A stretch of DNA of 64,000 nucleotides, taken from Caldinitratiruptor microaerophilus. Its GTDB lineage: Bacteria > Bacillota > Sulfobacillia > Symbiobacteriales > ZC4RG38. The notes below the pieces were generated by a model that ran no database searches, had not been told where the DNA came from, and was given only the letters and a program-made list of their open reading frames with translations. A program made the position numbers and the translations under genes. Shown in pieces: positions 31,709-42,375 of the stretch. Within the stretch, counting starts at the first letter, position 1. Every line of letters starts with the position of its first letter. Location of the stretch: contig NZ_AP025628.1 in NCBI RefSeq assembly GCF_025999835.1, positions 744,001 to 808,000 of the forward strand, in the 5' to 3' direction.

Positions 31709-31734
31709 GCCCCCTGGGTCGCTGGCCAGGGGGC
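31709..31734 (+). terminator. Weak hairpin before integrase region
   Basis: GCCCCCTGG/CCAGGGGGC with an 8-nt loop, followed by TTCGC. May attenuate read-through from the switch promoter toward the integrase. Confidence 0.5.
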
Positions 31735-31755
31735 TTCGCATCAGGGGGTGGCGGC

Positions 31756-31899
31756 ATGAGCCTGCGCGGGTTCCTGTACGCCCTGGCCCGACTGCTGGGC
31801 GACGTGAACGCCGTCCGGCGGGGCACCGTGGGGAAGCGGATCGTGCGCCGGGCGGTGGGAAGGGCGGTAGGGCGGTCGCTGTGGCGGTGGCTCAGGTAG
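31756..31899 (+). CDS. 47-residue basic peptide upstream of integrase
   Basis: ATG after AGGGGGTGG. MSLRGFLYALARLLGDVNAV, then RRGTVGKRIVRRAVGRAVGR and SLWRWLR. Very basic and amphipathic; similar short phage ORFs are often annotated as hypothetical. Could be DNA- or membrane-binding. Confidence 0.45.
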   Translation: MSLRGFLYALARLLGDVNAVRRGTVGKRIVRRAVGRAVGRSLWRWLR

Positions 31900-31939
31900 G
31901 CGAGGTCCCGGGCCCGTGGGGCCTGGAGGGAGGATGCAC

Positions 31940-33106
31940 ATGGCGAAGAAGAAGGGCGCGAAGGCCAACGGCGAGGGCAACATCGTCAAGCGGAAGGACG
32001 GCCGATGGATGGGGCAGGTGATGCTCGGATACCGGCCGGACGGGACCCGGGACCGCCGCACCGTCTACGGCAAGACCCGGCAGGAGGTGGCAAACAAGCT
32101 CGCAGAGCTGAAGGTGAAGGCCGCCCGGGGTGAACTGCCGGCGCCGTCGAAGGACACCCTGGGAGCTTACCTGCGGGAGTGGCTTGAGGCGCACCGGCGC
32201 TTCGGGGGAAGCGGCGGCCAGGGGCTGCGGCTGAACACGTACCGGGCATACGAGAGCACGATCCGGCTGCACATCGCCCCCATGCTCGGGGACCGGCCGC
32301 TGCAGAAGGTGACGGCTACCGACCTGGAGCGGCTCTATCAGGCCATGCTCGACAAGGGCCTGGGGATGCGGATGGCGGAGATGGCGCACAACATCCTGCA
32401 CCTGGCCTTCACCGCCGCCGTCAAGAAGGGGCTCCTCGCCCGGAATCCATGCGACCAGGTGCCGAGCCCGCCCCGGACCAGATACCGGGCGGAGGACCGC
32501 CCCCGGCTGGCCTGGGAGGACGTGCCCCGGGTTCTGGAGGAGGCGCGCAAGACCCGCTACTACCTGCCCATCCTCGTGGCGATGGGGACCGGGCTCCGGC
32601 GGGGCGAGGTCCTGGGGCTGACGTGGCGCCGGATCGACTTTGAGGCCGGGGTGATCCAGGTCCGGGAACAGCTCCAGTACGACGCCGACAACAAGTTGCG
32701 GCTGGTCCCGCTCAAGACCCGCTCCTCCGTTCGGGACGTGCCCATGCCCGCCGACGTGGCGGCGGCGCTGCGGCGGCACCGGGCGGCCCAGAAGGTGGTG
32801 AACCTGGAGGGATTCGTGTTCACGAACCGGAACGGCGGTCCCATCCGGCCCAAGGACCTCGACTACGCCTGGATCCACATCCGCCGTAGCCTTGGGCTGG
32901 ACGAGCGCCTGCACCTGCACGACCTGCGGGGTAGTTACACAACCTGGCTTGCGGAACGGGGCGTGAACCCGAAGGCAGCGGCGAAGATCCTCGGGCATTC
33001 GGACCTCAAGACTACCCTGGCGCTATACCAGAGCGTGACGAAGGGCATGATGGAAGAAGCCGCCCGGGCGCTTGACGGCTTCGCCCGGACGGCCGAAGAG
33101 AAGTAA
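31940..33106 (+). CDS. int: Tyrosine site-specific integrase
   Basis: 388 residues. N-terminal arm-binding AP2-like domain (about 10-60: GEGNIVKRKDGRWMGQVML), SAM-like core-binding domain (about 70-170), catalytic domain (about 185-370). Active-site residues: Arg in GTGLRRGEVLGL, Lys in LVPLKTRSSVRD, HxxR in LHLHDLRGSYTTW, His in KILGHSDLKTT, Tyr in LALYQSVTKG. ATG 31940 follows GGAGGGAGG by 6 nt. It recombines tRNA-Ser with the element; the adjacent 66-bp core and repeated GTTCCAGTC are its likely core and arm sites. Confidence 0.93.
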   Translation: MAKKKGAKANGEGNIVKRKDGRWMGQVMLGYRPDGTRDRRTVYGKTRQEVANKLAELKVKAARGELPAPSKDTLGAYLREWLEAHRRFGGSGGQGLRLNTYRAYESTIRLHIAPMLGDRPLQKVTATDLERLYQAMLDKGLGMRMAEMAHNILHLAFTAAVKKGLLARNPCDQVPSPPRTRYRAEDRPRLAWEDVPRVLEEARKTRYYLPILVAMGTGLRRGEVLGLTWRRIDFEAGVIQVREQLQYDADNKLRLVPLKTRSSVRDVPMPADVAAALRRHRAAQKVVNLEGFVFTNRNGGPIRPKDLDYAWIHIRRSLGLDERLHLHDLRGSYTTWLAERGVNPKAAAKILGHSDLKTTLALYQSVTKGMMEEAARALDGFARTAEEK

Positions 33107-33120
33107 GATGGCTATCACCT

Positions 33121-33151
33121 GCGCCCGGTGCTGCCACATCGGGCGCTTTTT
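33121..33151 (+). terminator. Integrase terminator
   Basis: GCGCCCG (33121-33127) pairs with CGGGCGC (33140-33146), followed by TTTTT. Good intrinsic terminator. Confidence 0.85.
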
Positions 33152-33165
33152 ACTTCGCGGTTCCG

Positions 33166-33203
33166 GTTCCAGTCGGGTTCCAGTCAAGCCGGCCGTTCCA
33201 GTC
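33166..33203 (+). repeat. Candidate integrase arm-type sites, right end
   Basis: GTTCCAGTC at 33166-33174, 33177-33185 and 33195-33203, 48-85 bp from the attachment core, same orientation as the two copies inside the left end. Confidence 0.6.
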
Positions 33204-33250
33204 CGACAGGAACCGTGGACCTGAACCCGGAAACACGCTCCTGAAGCCTG

Positions 33251-33345
<95 letters not shown>

Positions 33346-33406
33346 GTGCCCCAAGGCGGCGCGGACCGCCGGCACCGCTTCATTGTAGGTGCCGCCGGTG
33401 CCGGTG

Positions 33407-33691
33407 TCAACCTCGGCCGCCGCCGACGGGTGGGAAGAGCGCGAGCTCGTCGTCCTCGCCCACCGGGGTGTCGAGCCCCTGCAGCTCGCGGATCGAGCGG
33501 CCGCTGAGGAACACGAGCACGTGGGGGAGGAGGCCGGAGCCGTCCGGCGACAGGACCAGGGGCCGCAGGGCGGGGTGCCGGGCGAAGACCCGGCCCAGCA
33601 CCTCGCCCACGGTCTCACCCGGTTTCGCCGGGACGGTTACCACCCGCGTGCCCGCGACGTCGCGAAGACTCGCGTACAGCCGGACTTCCAT
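33407..33691 (-). CDS. moaD: MoaD/ThiS-family sulfur carrier next to AOR
   Basis: 94 residues with a ubiquitin-like fold: MEVRLYASLRDVAGTRVVTV, GETVGEVLGRVFARHPALR, ELALFPPVGGG. The terminal Gly-Gly that would be adenylated is followed here by RG, so it ends GGGRG rather than GG; trimming or a nonstandard tail is possible. One base separates it from the AOR stop, so the two are coupled. MoaD-like proteins donate sulfur to molybdopterin; with AOR this one probably serves the tungsten-bis-pterin cofactor. Confidence 0.85.
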   Translation of the reverse strand: MEVRLYASLRDVAGTRVVTVPAKPGETVGEVLGRVFARHPALRPLVLSPDGSGLLPHVLVFLSGRSIRELQGLDTPVGEDDELALFPPVGGGRG

Positions 33692-33692
33692 C

Positions 33693-35495
33693 TCAGACGA
33701 TCTCCAGTTCCCTCAGCTTCTTCTCCGGCACGACGCCGTTCTCCCAGCCCCTGGCCTCGTAGTACTCCCGGAGCATGACGTCCAGCTCCGTCACCTGACC
33801 GGCGCTCGCGCCCGTTGCCGGCTCGCTCAGGAGGCGCTTCGGCAGGGTGTCGTCCTTGCCGTCGAAGCCGTTCAGGTTGTTGTAGTACCGCTCCAGGTTG
33901 TAGATGCGCTCGCCGGTGCGCAGCACGTCCTCGGCGGTCATCGGGATGCCGGTCATGGCGTGATACAGCGCCGCGTACTGGGCCGGGGTCAGGGAGAACG
34001 AGGAGAACTTGCAGATGTCGAGGCTGTCGGTGAAGGCGAACAGGTCCTGGAAGAACTTCGCCAGCTTCCCCTTCCCCTCCACCGCCAGGCGGTCGACCGG
34101 CTCGGGGATCCCCAGGACCTCGGCGGCCACGGTGTAGCCCCTGAGGTGGCAGGCGCCCCGGTTGGAGGTGGCATACGACACGCCCATGCCCTTGACGCCG
34201 CGGGGATCGTAGGCCGGGATGCCCTGACCTTTCACCGACATCGCCATGTCCGGGTCGCCCAGCCGCTTCGCCGCGCCCGCCGCGCCCTCCGCCAGGGCGT
34301 CGCCGAGCCCGCGCCGGTAGGCGGTCGCCTGGATGAGCTCGACCATCTTCTCGGCGTCGCCCCATTCGACCTTCTCGGCCAGGAGCCCTTTCTGGTGCGC
34401 CTCCATGGCCACGGCGAGGGCGTTGCCCATCTCGATCGTGTCGAGGCCCAGGTCGTTGCAGCGGTCGATCATGTAGGCCAGGGCTTCCCGGTTCGCGTTG
34501 CCGACCTGCGCGCCGAGCGCCCACGCGCTCTCGTACTCGAAGCTCTCCACCCGGACCTTCCACCGGCCCTCCCGGACCTCGACCTCCTTCTTGCAGGCCA
34601 CCGGGCAGGCGTGGCAGGTGGGGTCGCTCACGAGGATGTGCTCCTTCACGGCCTCGCCGCTGATGGCCTCGGCGCCCTCGAAGTGGGTGCTCTGGGCGTT
34701 GCGGGTGGGGAAGGCGCCCAGCTGGTTCAGCACGTTCGTGAGAACGTTGGTGCCGTACACGGACAGTCCGCCCTTGTGCGGGCCGGTCACTGCCCCTTCC
34801 AGGATGGCGTGGAGGGCGTCCTTGCGGGCAGAACGGAACACGCCGTCGGCCACGGCGGGCTTCGGCGCGTTGTTCTTGTCCCCGACGATCACGATGGCCT
34901 TCAGGTTCTTGGACCCCATGACGGCGCCGGTGCCGCCGCGGCCCGAGGCCCGGTTGTCCTCGTTGAGGATGGCGGCGAAGCGCACCCCGTTCTCGCCGGC
35001 CGGGCCGATGGCCATCACCGAGGCGTCGTCCCCGTACAGCTCCCGCAGCCCGGCGATGGTCTCGTACACGCCGTGGCCCCAGAAGTCGCCGGCAGCGTGC
35101 AGGGACACCATCCCGTCCTTGACGAGCACGTAGGTGGGTCTCGCCGCCTTCCCGCGGAACACCAGGCCGTCGAAGCCTGCCCAGCGGAGCTTGGCGGCGG
35201 TGTAACCGCCCATGTGGGAGTCCGTCACGGTGCCGGTCAACGGGGAACGGGTGACCACGGCGAGCCGGCCGGACATGTTGACCGGGGTTCCGGTCAGCGG
35301 TCCGGTCATGACACAGAGGATGTTGCGGGGGGACAGGGGTTCGACCCCGGGGCCGTTGTCGTAGACGTACTTGACGCCCAGGCCCCGGCCGCCGATGTAC
35401 TTGCGGGCGTCCTCCTCACGGATCCCTTCGTACCGGATGGTGCCCGTGTCCAGGTCAACCCACGCCACCTTGTTGTGGTACCCGCCGATGTTCAC
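33693..35495 (-). CDS. aor: Tungsten-containing aldehyde:ferredoxin oxidoreductase
   Basis: 600 residues. N-terminal pterin-binding domain (YHNKVAWVDLDTGTIRYEGI, KYIGGRGLGVKYVYDNGPGV, MGGYTAAKLRWAGFDGLV). [4Fe-4S] ligands CxxCxxxC in DPTCHACPVACKK plus a distal Cys in DSLDICKFSSF. Also GRGGTGAVMGSKNLKA. Oxidises aldehydes to acids with ferredoxin (or runs in reverse), using a W-bis-pterin; cytoplasmic. ATG with GGAGGTG upstream. A MoaD gene follows. Confidence 0.93.
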   Translation of the reverse strand: MNIGGYHNKVAWVDLDTGTIRYEGIREEDARKYIGGRGLGVKYVYDNGPGVEPLSPRNILCVMTGPLTGTPVNMSGRLAVVTRSPLTGTVTDSHMGGYTAAKLRWAGFDGLVFRGKAARPTYVLVKDGMVSLHAAGDFWGHGVYETIAGLRELYGDDASVMAIGPAGENGVRFAAILNEDNRASGRGGTGAVMGSKNLKAIVIVGDKNNAPKPAVADGVFRSARKDALHAILEGAVTGPHKGGLSVYGTNVLTNVLNQLGAFPTRNAQSTHFEGAEAISGEAVKEHILVSDPTCHACPVACKKEVEVREGRWKVRVESFEYESAWALGAQVGNANREALAYMIDRCNDLGLDTIEMGNALAVAMEAHQKGLLAEKVEWGDAEKMVELIQATAYRRGLGDALAEGAAGAAKRLGDPDMAMSVKGQGIPAYDPRGVKGMGVSYATSNRGACHLRGYTVAAEVLGIPEPVDRLAVEGKGKLAKFFQDLFAFTDSLDICKFSSFSLTPAQYAALYHAMTGIPMTAEDVLRTGERIYNLERYYNNLNGFDGKDDTLPKRLLSEPATGASAGQVTELDVMLREYYEARGWENGVVPEKKLRELEIV

Positions 35496-35874
35496 CGGTC
35501 AGCACCTCCCTGCTTGCTGCCCTGCGCGGTCCGGCAACAGGAACTTCTGAACATAACCTATCACACGCCAGGATTAGACCTGATGGTCTAGAAGCGCTAT
35601 TCTGTACAGCCGACACAGCCGGTCGGCGATCCGGCGCGCGACCGACCCCCGCGTGCGGATCCGGCGCCCGCCCGGGTCGGGGCGCGGGTGGACGATGCCG
35701 CCGACGCAGGCTCCCTTGCGTCGGACGGGCGGTCGGTAGTATGCTCGACCTGGAAGCACCGCCGAGCGGAACAGCGTTACGCTACGCGGGACCGAAACGC
35801 CGAGCGGCGCTGTAATGAGTCCAGACCCTTCGACGACAGCCCGTCGGGCGTCAAGAGGAACTCGCGACTCCCGA

Positions 35875-35902
35875 CTCACAACTCACAACTCACAACTCAT
35901 AA
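35875..35902 (+). repeat. Tandem 7-bp repeat in the aconitase 5' region
   Basis: CTCACAA three times then CTCATAA, ending just before the AGAAGGGG ribosome site of acnA. GACTC units precede it. The rest of the 420-bp gap (35496-35915) has an inverted repeat TAGACC/GGTCTA (35575-35590), and a possible weak promoter TTGCGT-18-TATGCT (35716-35745). Confidence 0.6.
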
Positions 35903-35915
35903 CTAGAAGGGGCCG

Positions 35916-38615
<2,700 letters not shown>

Positions 38616-38621
38616 AGCGGT

Positions 38622-38651
38622 GGGGAGGCGGGCTCCGGCCCGCCTCTCCCC
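38622..38651 (+). terminator. Hairpin after acnA
   Basis: GAGGCGGGC/GCCCGCCTC (38625-38633 with 38638-38646), loop TCCG, extended by GGG/CCCC. No U-tract. Confidence 0.55.
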
Positions 38652-39011
38652 GTCCTGGCTCCGTCGCCGCCGGCCCCCGCTGCCTCCGTGTGGGCCGGGC
38701 CCGGAGCGGGCGGCCGGTGTGTTCCGCCAGGGGGGCTGCCGTTCCGCCGAGTGGTACGTATGGCAGTCCGTGCGCTACAAGCCCGGCGTTGTGTGTCACG
38801 ATTTGCCCTACAGCCCCGTCGAGCGGGCCGGAGCGCCGGGCGATCGGCAACCGGGTCTACGGTAATGTGACGTTATGTCGAGCCAGAGACGGCCAGAGAC
38901 CCCGGCGGAGGGGTCGACGGGAGCTCGTCAGGCAATCGGTGACACGCTACGGCTTTCGTCGACTGTCGCTTCTTGCCTGTTGGAGGGTTGGCCAGCCATA
39001 ACTGTCAGTAT

Positions 39012-39356
39012 ATGGAATCTATCACGCCGACAGAAGGGTGCCGGGCCGCCACGGGGTACTTCGCGGGGAGACTCAATTTGGGACAATGTGAGGCTCGTGT
39101 AAACGAGGGGCTCAGCCTGGCCCGGCGCACAGCCCTGCACGCTCGTGTTGCCGCCGCGATCGAGGGATTCGGCCGCGCGGGGATGGCCGGCCACCCCGAG
39201 GAGCTGGAGCACCACTGGCCCGAGGCCCTGGACGCGGCGGGCCGGGAAAGCCTCGAACAGGACCTGCTCGGGGTCATGGACCGGTTCCACCGCTCGGGCG
39301 ACGACACGATGGTGGTACCGGCCGAGTACCTGGAGGTGGTCGCGGTCAAACGCTGA
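39012..39356 (+). pseudogene. Possible degraded gene, methyltransferase-like C-terminus
   Basis: Open frame of 114 codons without a good ribosome site. The last third (HHWPEALDAAGRESLEQDLL, RFHRSGDDTMVVPAEYLEVV, AVKR) looks like the C-terminal beta strands of a SAM methyltransferase; the first part looks random. Probably a remnant; weak call. The stretch before it (38652-39011) shows nothing I can support. Confidence 0.3.
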
Positions 39357-39415
39357 TGTGGCGGGGCCTGCGTTCCTGTGCCCCGTTCCAGGAGGTCACC
39401 CCGTCCCGGCGGGGC

Positions 39416-39444
39416 TTGACGCCGGCTGCCACGCGTGGTAGGCT
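39416..39444 (+). promoter_or_regulatory. Promoter of the thiamine-salvage operon
   Basis: TTGACG (39416-39421), 17-bp spacer, TAGGCT (39439-39444), about 20 bp upstream of the TPP riboswitch. Confidence 0.6.
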
Positions 39445-39463
39445 CAAGCCGACAATGGCAAAG

Positions 39464-39562
39464 AGTCTCGTGCGGGAGCTCGGGTGAGCCGGGCTGAGAG
39501 GGTGACCTGCACCGTCACCGACCGCTGAACCTGATCCGGGTAATGCCGGCGTAGGGAAGGCG
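39464..39562 (+). promoter_or_regulatory. TPP riboswitch (THI element)
   Basis: Conserved blocks CGGGTG, GGGCTGAGAGGGTGACC, CCGCTGAACCTGATC, CGGGTAATGCCGGCGTAGGGA match the THI-box consensus for pyrimidine and pyrophosphate recognition. Outer edges are approximate. Followed by a terminator hairpin (39581-39609), so control is probably premature termination when thiamine pyrophosphate is bound. Confidence 0.95.
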
Positions 39563-39580
39563 CATTCGGTCGCCGTGTGC

Positions 39581-39609
39581 ACACCGCCTCTCGGGGCGGT
39601 GTTCGTTTT
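39581..39609 (+). terminator. Riboswitch expression-platform terminator
   Basis: ACACCGCC/GGCGGTGT (39581-39588 with 39595-39602), loop TCTCGG, then TCGTTTTC. Confidence 0.85.
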
Positions 39610-39706
39610 CGAGGCCACAGGCCCCGGGCACTCCCGCCGAGGTAGGTCCCGGGGCTTCTGCGCGTCGGCGTCGGACAACCGGTCCCGGAGTAGGGGGGCG
39701 GACGGC

Positions 39707-40477
39707 GTGCTGCAGGCACCGGAGGTGGCCGGACCGGTCCTGTCGGTGGAGGGGGTCTCCTTCTCGTTCCGTCAGGGCCGGCAGGTGGTCCAGGTACTGA
39801 AGGACGTGAGCCTGCGGGTCGAGGCCGGGGAGTTCGTCACCCTGATCGGCCCCAGCGGCGCGGGCAAGTCCACCCTGTTCCGCATCGTCGCCGGGCTCCT
39901 GGAGCCGTCGGCCGGCCGGATCCGGCTGCGGGGCGGGCGCGGCGGCGTCGCCTACATGCCCCAGAGGGACTGCCTCATGCCCTGGCGGACCGTGCTCGGC
40001 AACGCCGCCCTGCTGCTCGAGCTTCGAGGCGTCAGCCGGCGGGAGGCGCGGGAGCGGGCCATGGCGCTCCTGCCCGAATTCGGCCTGGACGGCACCGCCG
40101 ATCGCTTCCCGCACCAGCTCTCCGGGGGCATGCGCCAGCGGGTGGCCTTCCTCCGGACCGTCCTGGGCAGCCAGGAGCTGCTCCTCCTGGACGAGCCCTT
40201 CGGTGCCCTCGACGCCCTCACCCGCACGGCCATGCAGGACTGGCTCCTGGGCCTGTGGGAGCGCCTTCACAAGGCCGTGCTCTTCATCACCCACGACGTG
40301 GAGGAAGCGGTGCTCCTCAGCGACCGGGTCTACGTCCTGGGTGGCCGGCCTGCGACCGTGGTGGGCGAGGTGCGGATCGACCTGCCGCGCCCCCGCTCCT
40401 CCCATCTGGTGACGGATCCCGGGTTCGTGGCCTACCGCCGGCGGCTGCTCGGGCTGCTCCGGGGGGCGATCGGGTGA
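39707..40477 (+). CDS. thiZ: ABC transporter ATPase for thiamine-pyrimidine uptake
   Basis: 256 residues. Walker A GPSGAGKST, Q-loop YMPQRDCLMPWRTVLGN, signature LSGGMRQRVAF, Walker B LLLLDEPFGALDALTR, H-loop ITHDVEEAV: a nitrate/taurine/HMP-class ATPase. GTG 39707 follows AGGGGGG; the in-frame extension upstream covers the riboswitch platform. Energises ThiX. Controlled by the TPP riboswitch. Stop overlaps the permease start (GTGA). Confidence 0.92.
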   Translation: MLQAPEVAGPVLSVEGVSFSFRQGRQVVQVLKDVSLRVEAGEFVTLIGPSGAGKSTLFRIVAGLLEPSAGRIRLRGGRGGVAYMPQRDCLMPWRTVLGNAALLLELRGVSRREARERAMALLPEFGLDGTADRFPHQLSGGMRQRVAFLRTVLGSQELLLLDEPFGALDALTRTAMQDWLLGLWERLHKAVLFITHDVEEAVLLSDRVYVLGGRPATVVGEVRIDLPRPRSSHLVTDPGFVAYRRRLLGLLRGAIG

Positions 40478-41259
40478 CTGGTGGGGGCCTCGCGCGGCAG
40501 TGGGCGCCCCCCGCGCTCCTGATGGCCGGCCTCCTGGCCGCCTGGGAGGCGGGATGCCGGCTCCTGCGGGTGCCGGCCTTCATCCTGCCGCCGCCGTCGG
40601 CGGTGGCGGCGGCGCTCTGGGAGATGCGGGAGCCGCTCTTCCGGGTCCACCTGCCGGTCACGGCGCTGGAGGTCGCCGTCGGGTTCGTGGCGTCGGGCGT
40701 GGTGGGGGTGGCCCTGGCGGCGGCGATGCGGCTCAGCCCGCACCTGGCCCGCGCGCTCTACCCCCTGGTCGTGGCCTCGCAGACCATCCCGGTCATCGCC
40801 ATCTCGCCGGTCTTCCTGCTCTGGTTCGGCTACACCCTGACCCAGAAAGTGGCCGTAACCGTCCTCATCAGCTTCTTCACGGTGACGGTCAACACCTACG
40901 ACGGGCTGCGCTCGGCCGACCCGGACCTGGTCGACCTGCTCCGGGCCGCCGGCGCCACCCGGTGGCAGATCTTCACGCGGGCGGAGGTCCCGTCCGCGCT
41001 GCCGCTCTTCTTCTCCGGGCTCAAGGTCGCGGCGGCGGTGAGCGTGATCGGCGCCACGATCGGCGAGTGGCTCGGGGGCGAGGCCGGCCTGGGGGTGTTC
41101 GGGCGGCGGATGGTGTCGAGCCTGCGTGCCGCCCCGCTGTTCGCGTCCGTCTTCCTGCTCTCCCTCCTGGGGATCGGCTTCTTCCTGCTGATCGCCTGGG
41201 TGGAGCGGTGGGCGATTCCGTGGCATTTCCGAGAGGTGCAGGGGAGGCGATCCGCTTGA
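40474..41259 (+). CDS. thiX: ABC transporter permease for thiamine-pyrimidine uptake
   Basis: 261 residues with about six membrane helices and the inner-membrane EAA loop (DLLRAAGATRWQIFTRAEVP, SALPLFFSGLKVA) of the SsuC/TauC/ThiX class. GTG start inside the ATPase stop. Partner of ThiZ and ThiY. Confidence 0.92.
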   Translation: MTGGGLARQWAPPALLMAGLLAAWEAGCRLLRVPAFILPPPSAVAAALWEMREPLFRVHLPVTALEVAVGFVASGVVGVALAAAMRLSPHLARALYPLVVASQTIPVIAISPVFLLWFGYTLTQKVAVTVLISFFTVTVNTYDGLRSADPDLVDLLRAAGATRWQIFTRAEVPSALPLFFSGLKVAAAVSVIGATIGEWLGGEAGLGVFGRRMVSSLRAAPLFASVFLLSLLGIGFFLLIAWVERWAIPWHFREVQGRRSA

Positions 41260-42356
41260 GAATCCGTGCAGTCATGGCTCTCTTGGCGCTCGGTGCCTTC
41301 GCCCTCACGGCCTGCGGGAAGGCGGCAGGCCCGGCGCCGTCGGCGCCGGCGGCGGGCGCGGCGACCTCCGGCCAGGCGGCCGGTCCGGCTGCGTCCGGGC
41401 AGGTCCCGGCGCAGTCGGGGGCGCAGGCCGGGGCGCAGCGGCCGGTGCGGGACGTGAGCGTGGTCCTCGACTGGTACCCGAACGCCGTGCACTCCTTCCT
41501 CTACCTGGCGCAGGAGAACGGGTACTTCGAGCAGGAGGGCCTGAAGGTCACCTTCAAGATGCCCGCGGAGAACCCCACCGACGGCATCAAGCTCGTCGGC
41601 GCCGGGCGGGAGACGTTTGCGCTCTACTACCAGCCCGACGTCCTGGTGGCGAGGGCGAACGAGCAGATCCCGATCGTCTCGCTGGGCGCCGTGGTGCGGC
41701 ACCCCCTCAACGCCGTGATGGCCCGGCAGTCCAAGGGGTTCAAGTCGCCCCGTGACCTGGAGGGCAAGACCGTCGGCTACCCGTCGATCCCCCTCAACCT
41801 CGCCATCGTACGCACCATGGTGAAGTCGGCCGGAGGCGACCCGGACAAGGTGACGATGAAGGACATCGCCTGGGACCTCATCCCGGCCGTCGCCACCGAC
41901 AAGGTCGACGCCATCTCCGGCGGCTACATCAACCACGAGCGGGTGCTGCTCGAGAAGCAGGGGATCCCCCTGACCGTCTTCCGCCCCACCGACTTCGGCG
42001 TTCCCGATTACTACGAGCTGGTCGTGATCACCGGTGAGAAGACCGCCCGGGAGGACCGCGCGCTCGTGGAGGCGTTCTGGCGCGCCGCGGCCCGGGGGTT
42101 CGCCGACATGAAGAAGGATCCCCGGCACGCCCTGGACGTCCTGCAGAAGCACCAGGCCAAGGAGTTCCCGCTCGACCGGGAGGTGGAGGAGAAGAGCATC
42201 CAGATCCTCCTGCCCCTCATGGACCCCGGCGACGGGCGCGCCTTCGGCGTCCAGGACGCGGCCACCTGGCGCCAGGTGGCGGAGTGGATGAAGGGCCAGG
42301 GGCTCCTCAAGGGTGACGTGAAGCCCGATGAGGCCTTCATCACGGCGGGCGGCTAG
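41256..42356 (+). CDS. thiY: ABC substrate-binding lipoprotein, NMT1/THI5-like
   Basis: 366 residues. TTG 41256 overlaps the permease stop and lies 8 nt after GGGGAGG. Lipoprotein signal MRIRAVMALLALGAFALTAC (lipobox LTAC), an Ala/Gly/Pro/Ser-rich linker to about residue 65, then an NMT1-type binding domain: VSVVLDWYPNAVHSFLYLAQ, ENGYFEQEGLKV, GYPSIPLNLAIVRTMV. ThiY binds formylaminopyrimidine, a thiamine breakdown product; the downstream deformylase-like gene and tenA fit this substrate. Confidence 0.92.
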   Translation: MRIRAVMALLALGAFALTACGKAAGPAPSAPAAGAATSGQAAGPAASGQVPAQSGAQAGAQRPVRDVSVVLDWYPNAVHSFLYLAQENGYFEQEGLKVTFKMPAENPTDGIKLVGAGRETFALYYQPDVLVARANEQIPIVSLGAVVRHPLNAVMARQSKGFKSPRDLEGKTVGYPSIPLNLAIVRTMVKSAGGDPDKVTMKDIAWDLIPAVATDKVDAISGGYINHERVLLEKQGIPLTVFRPTDFGVPDYYELVVITGEKTAREDRALVEAFWRAAARGFADMKKDPRHALDVLQKHQAKEFPLDREVEEKSIQILLPLMDPGDGRAFGVQDAATWRQVAEWMKGQGLLKGDVKPDEAFITAGG

Positions 42357-42375
42357 CTGGCGGGGAGGATCGGCG

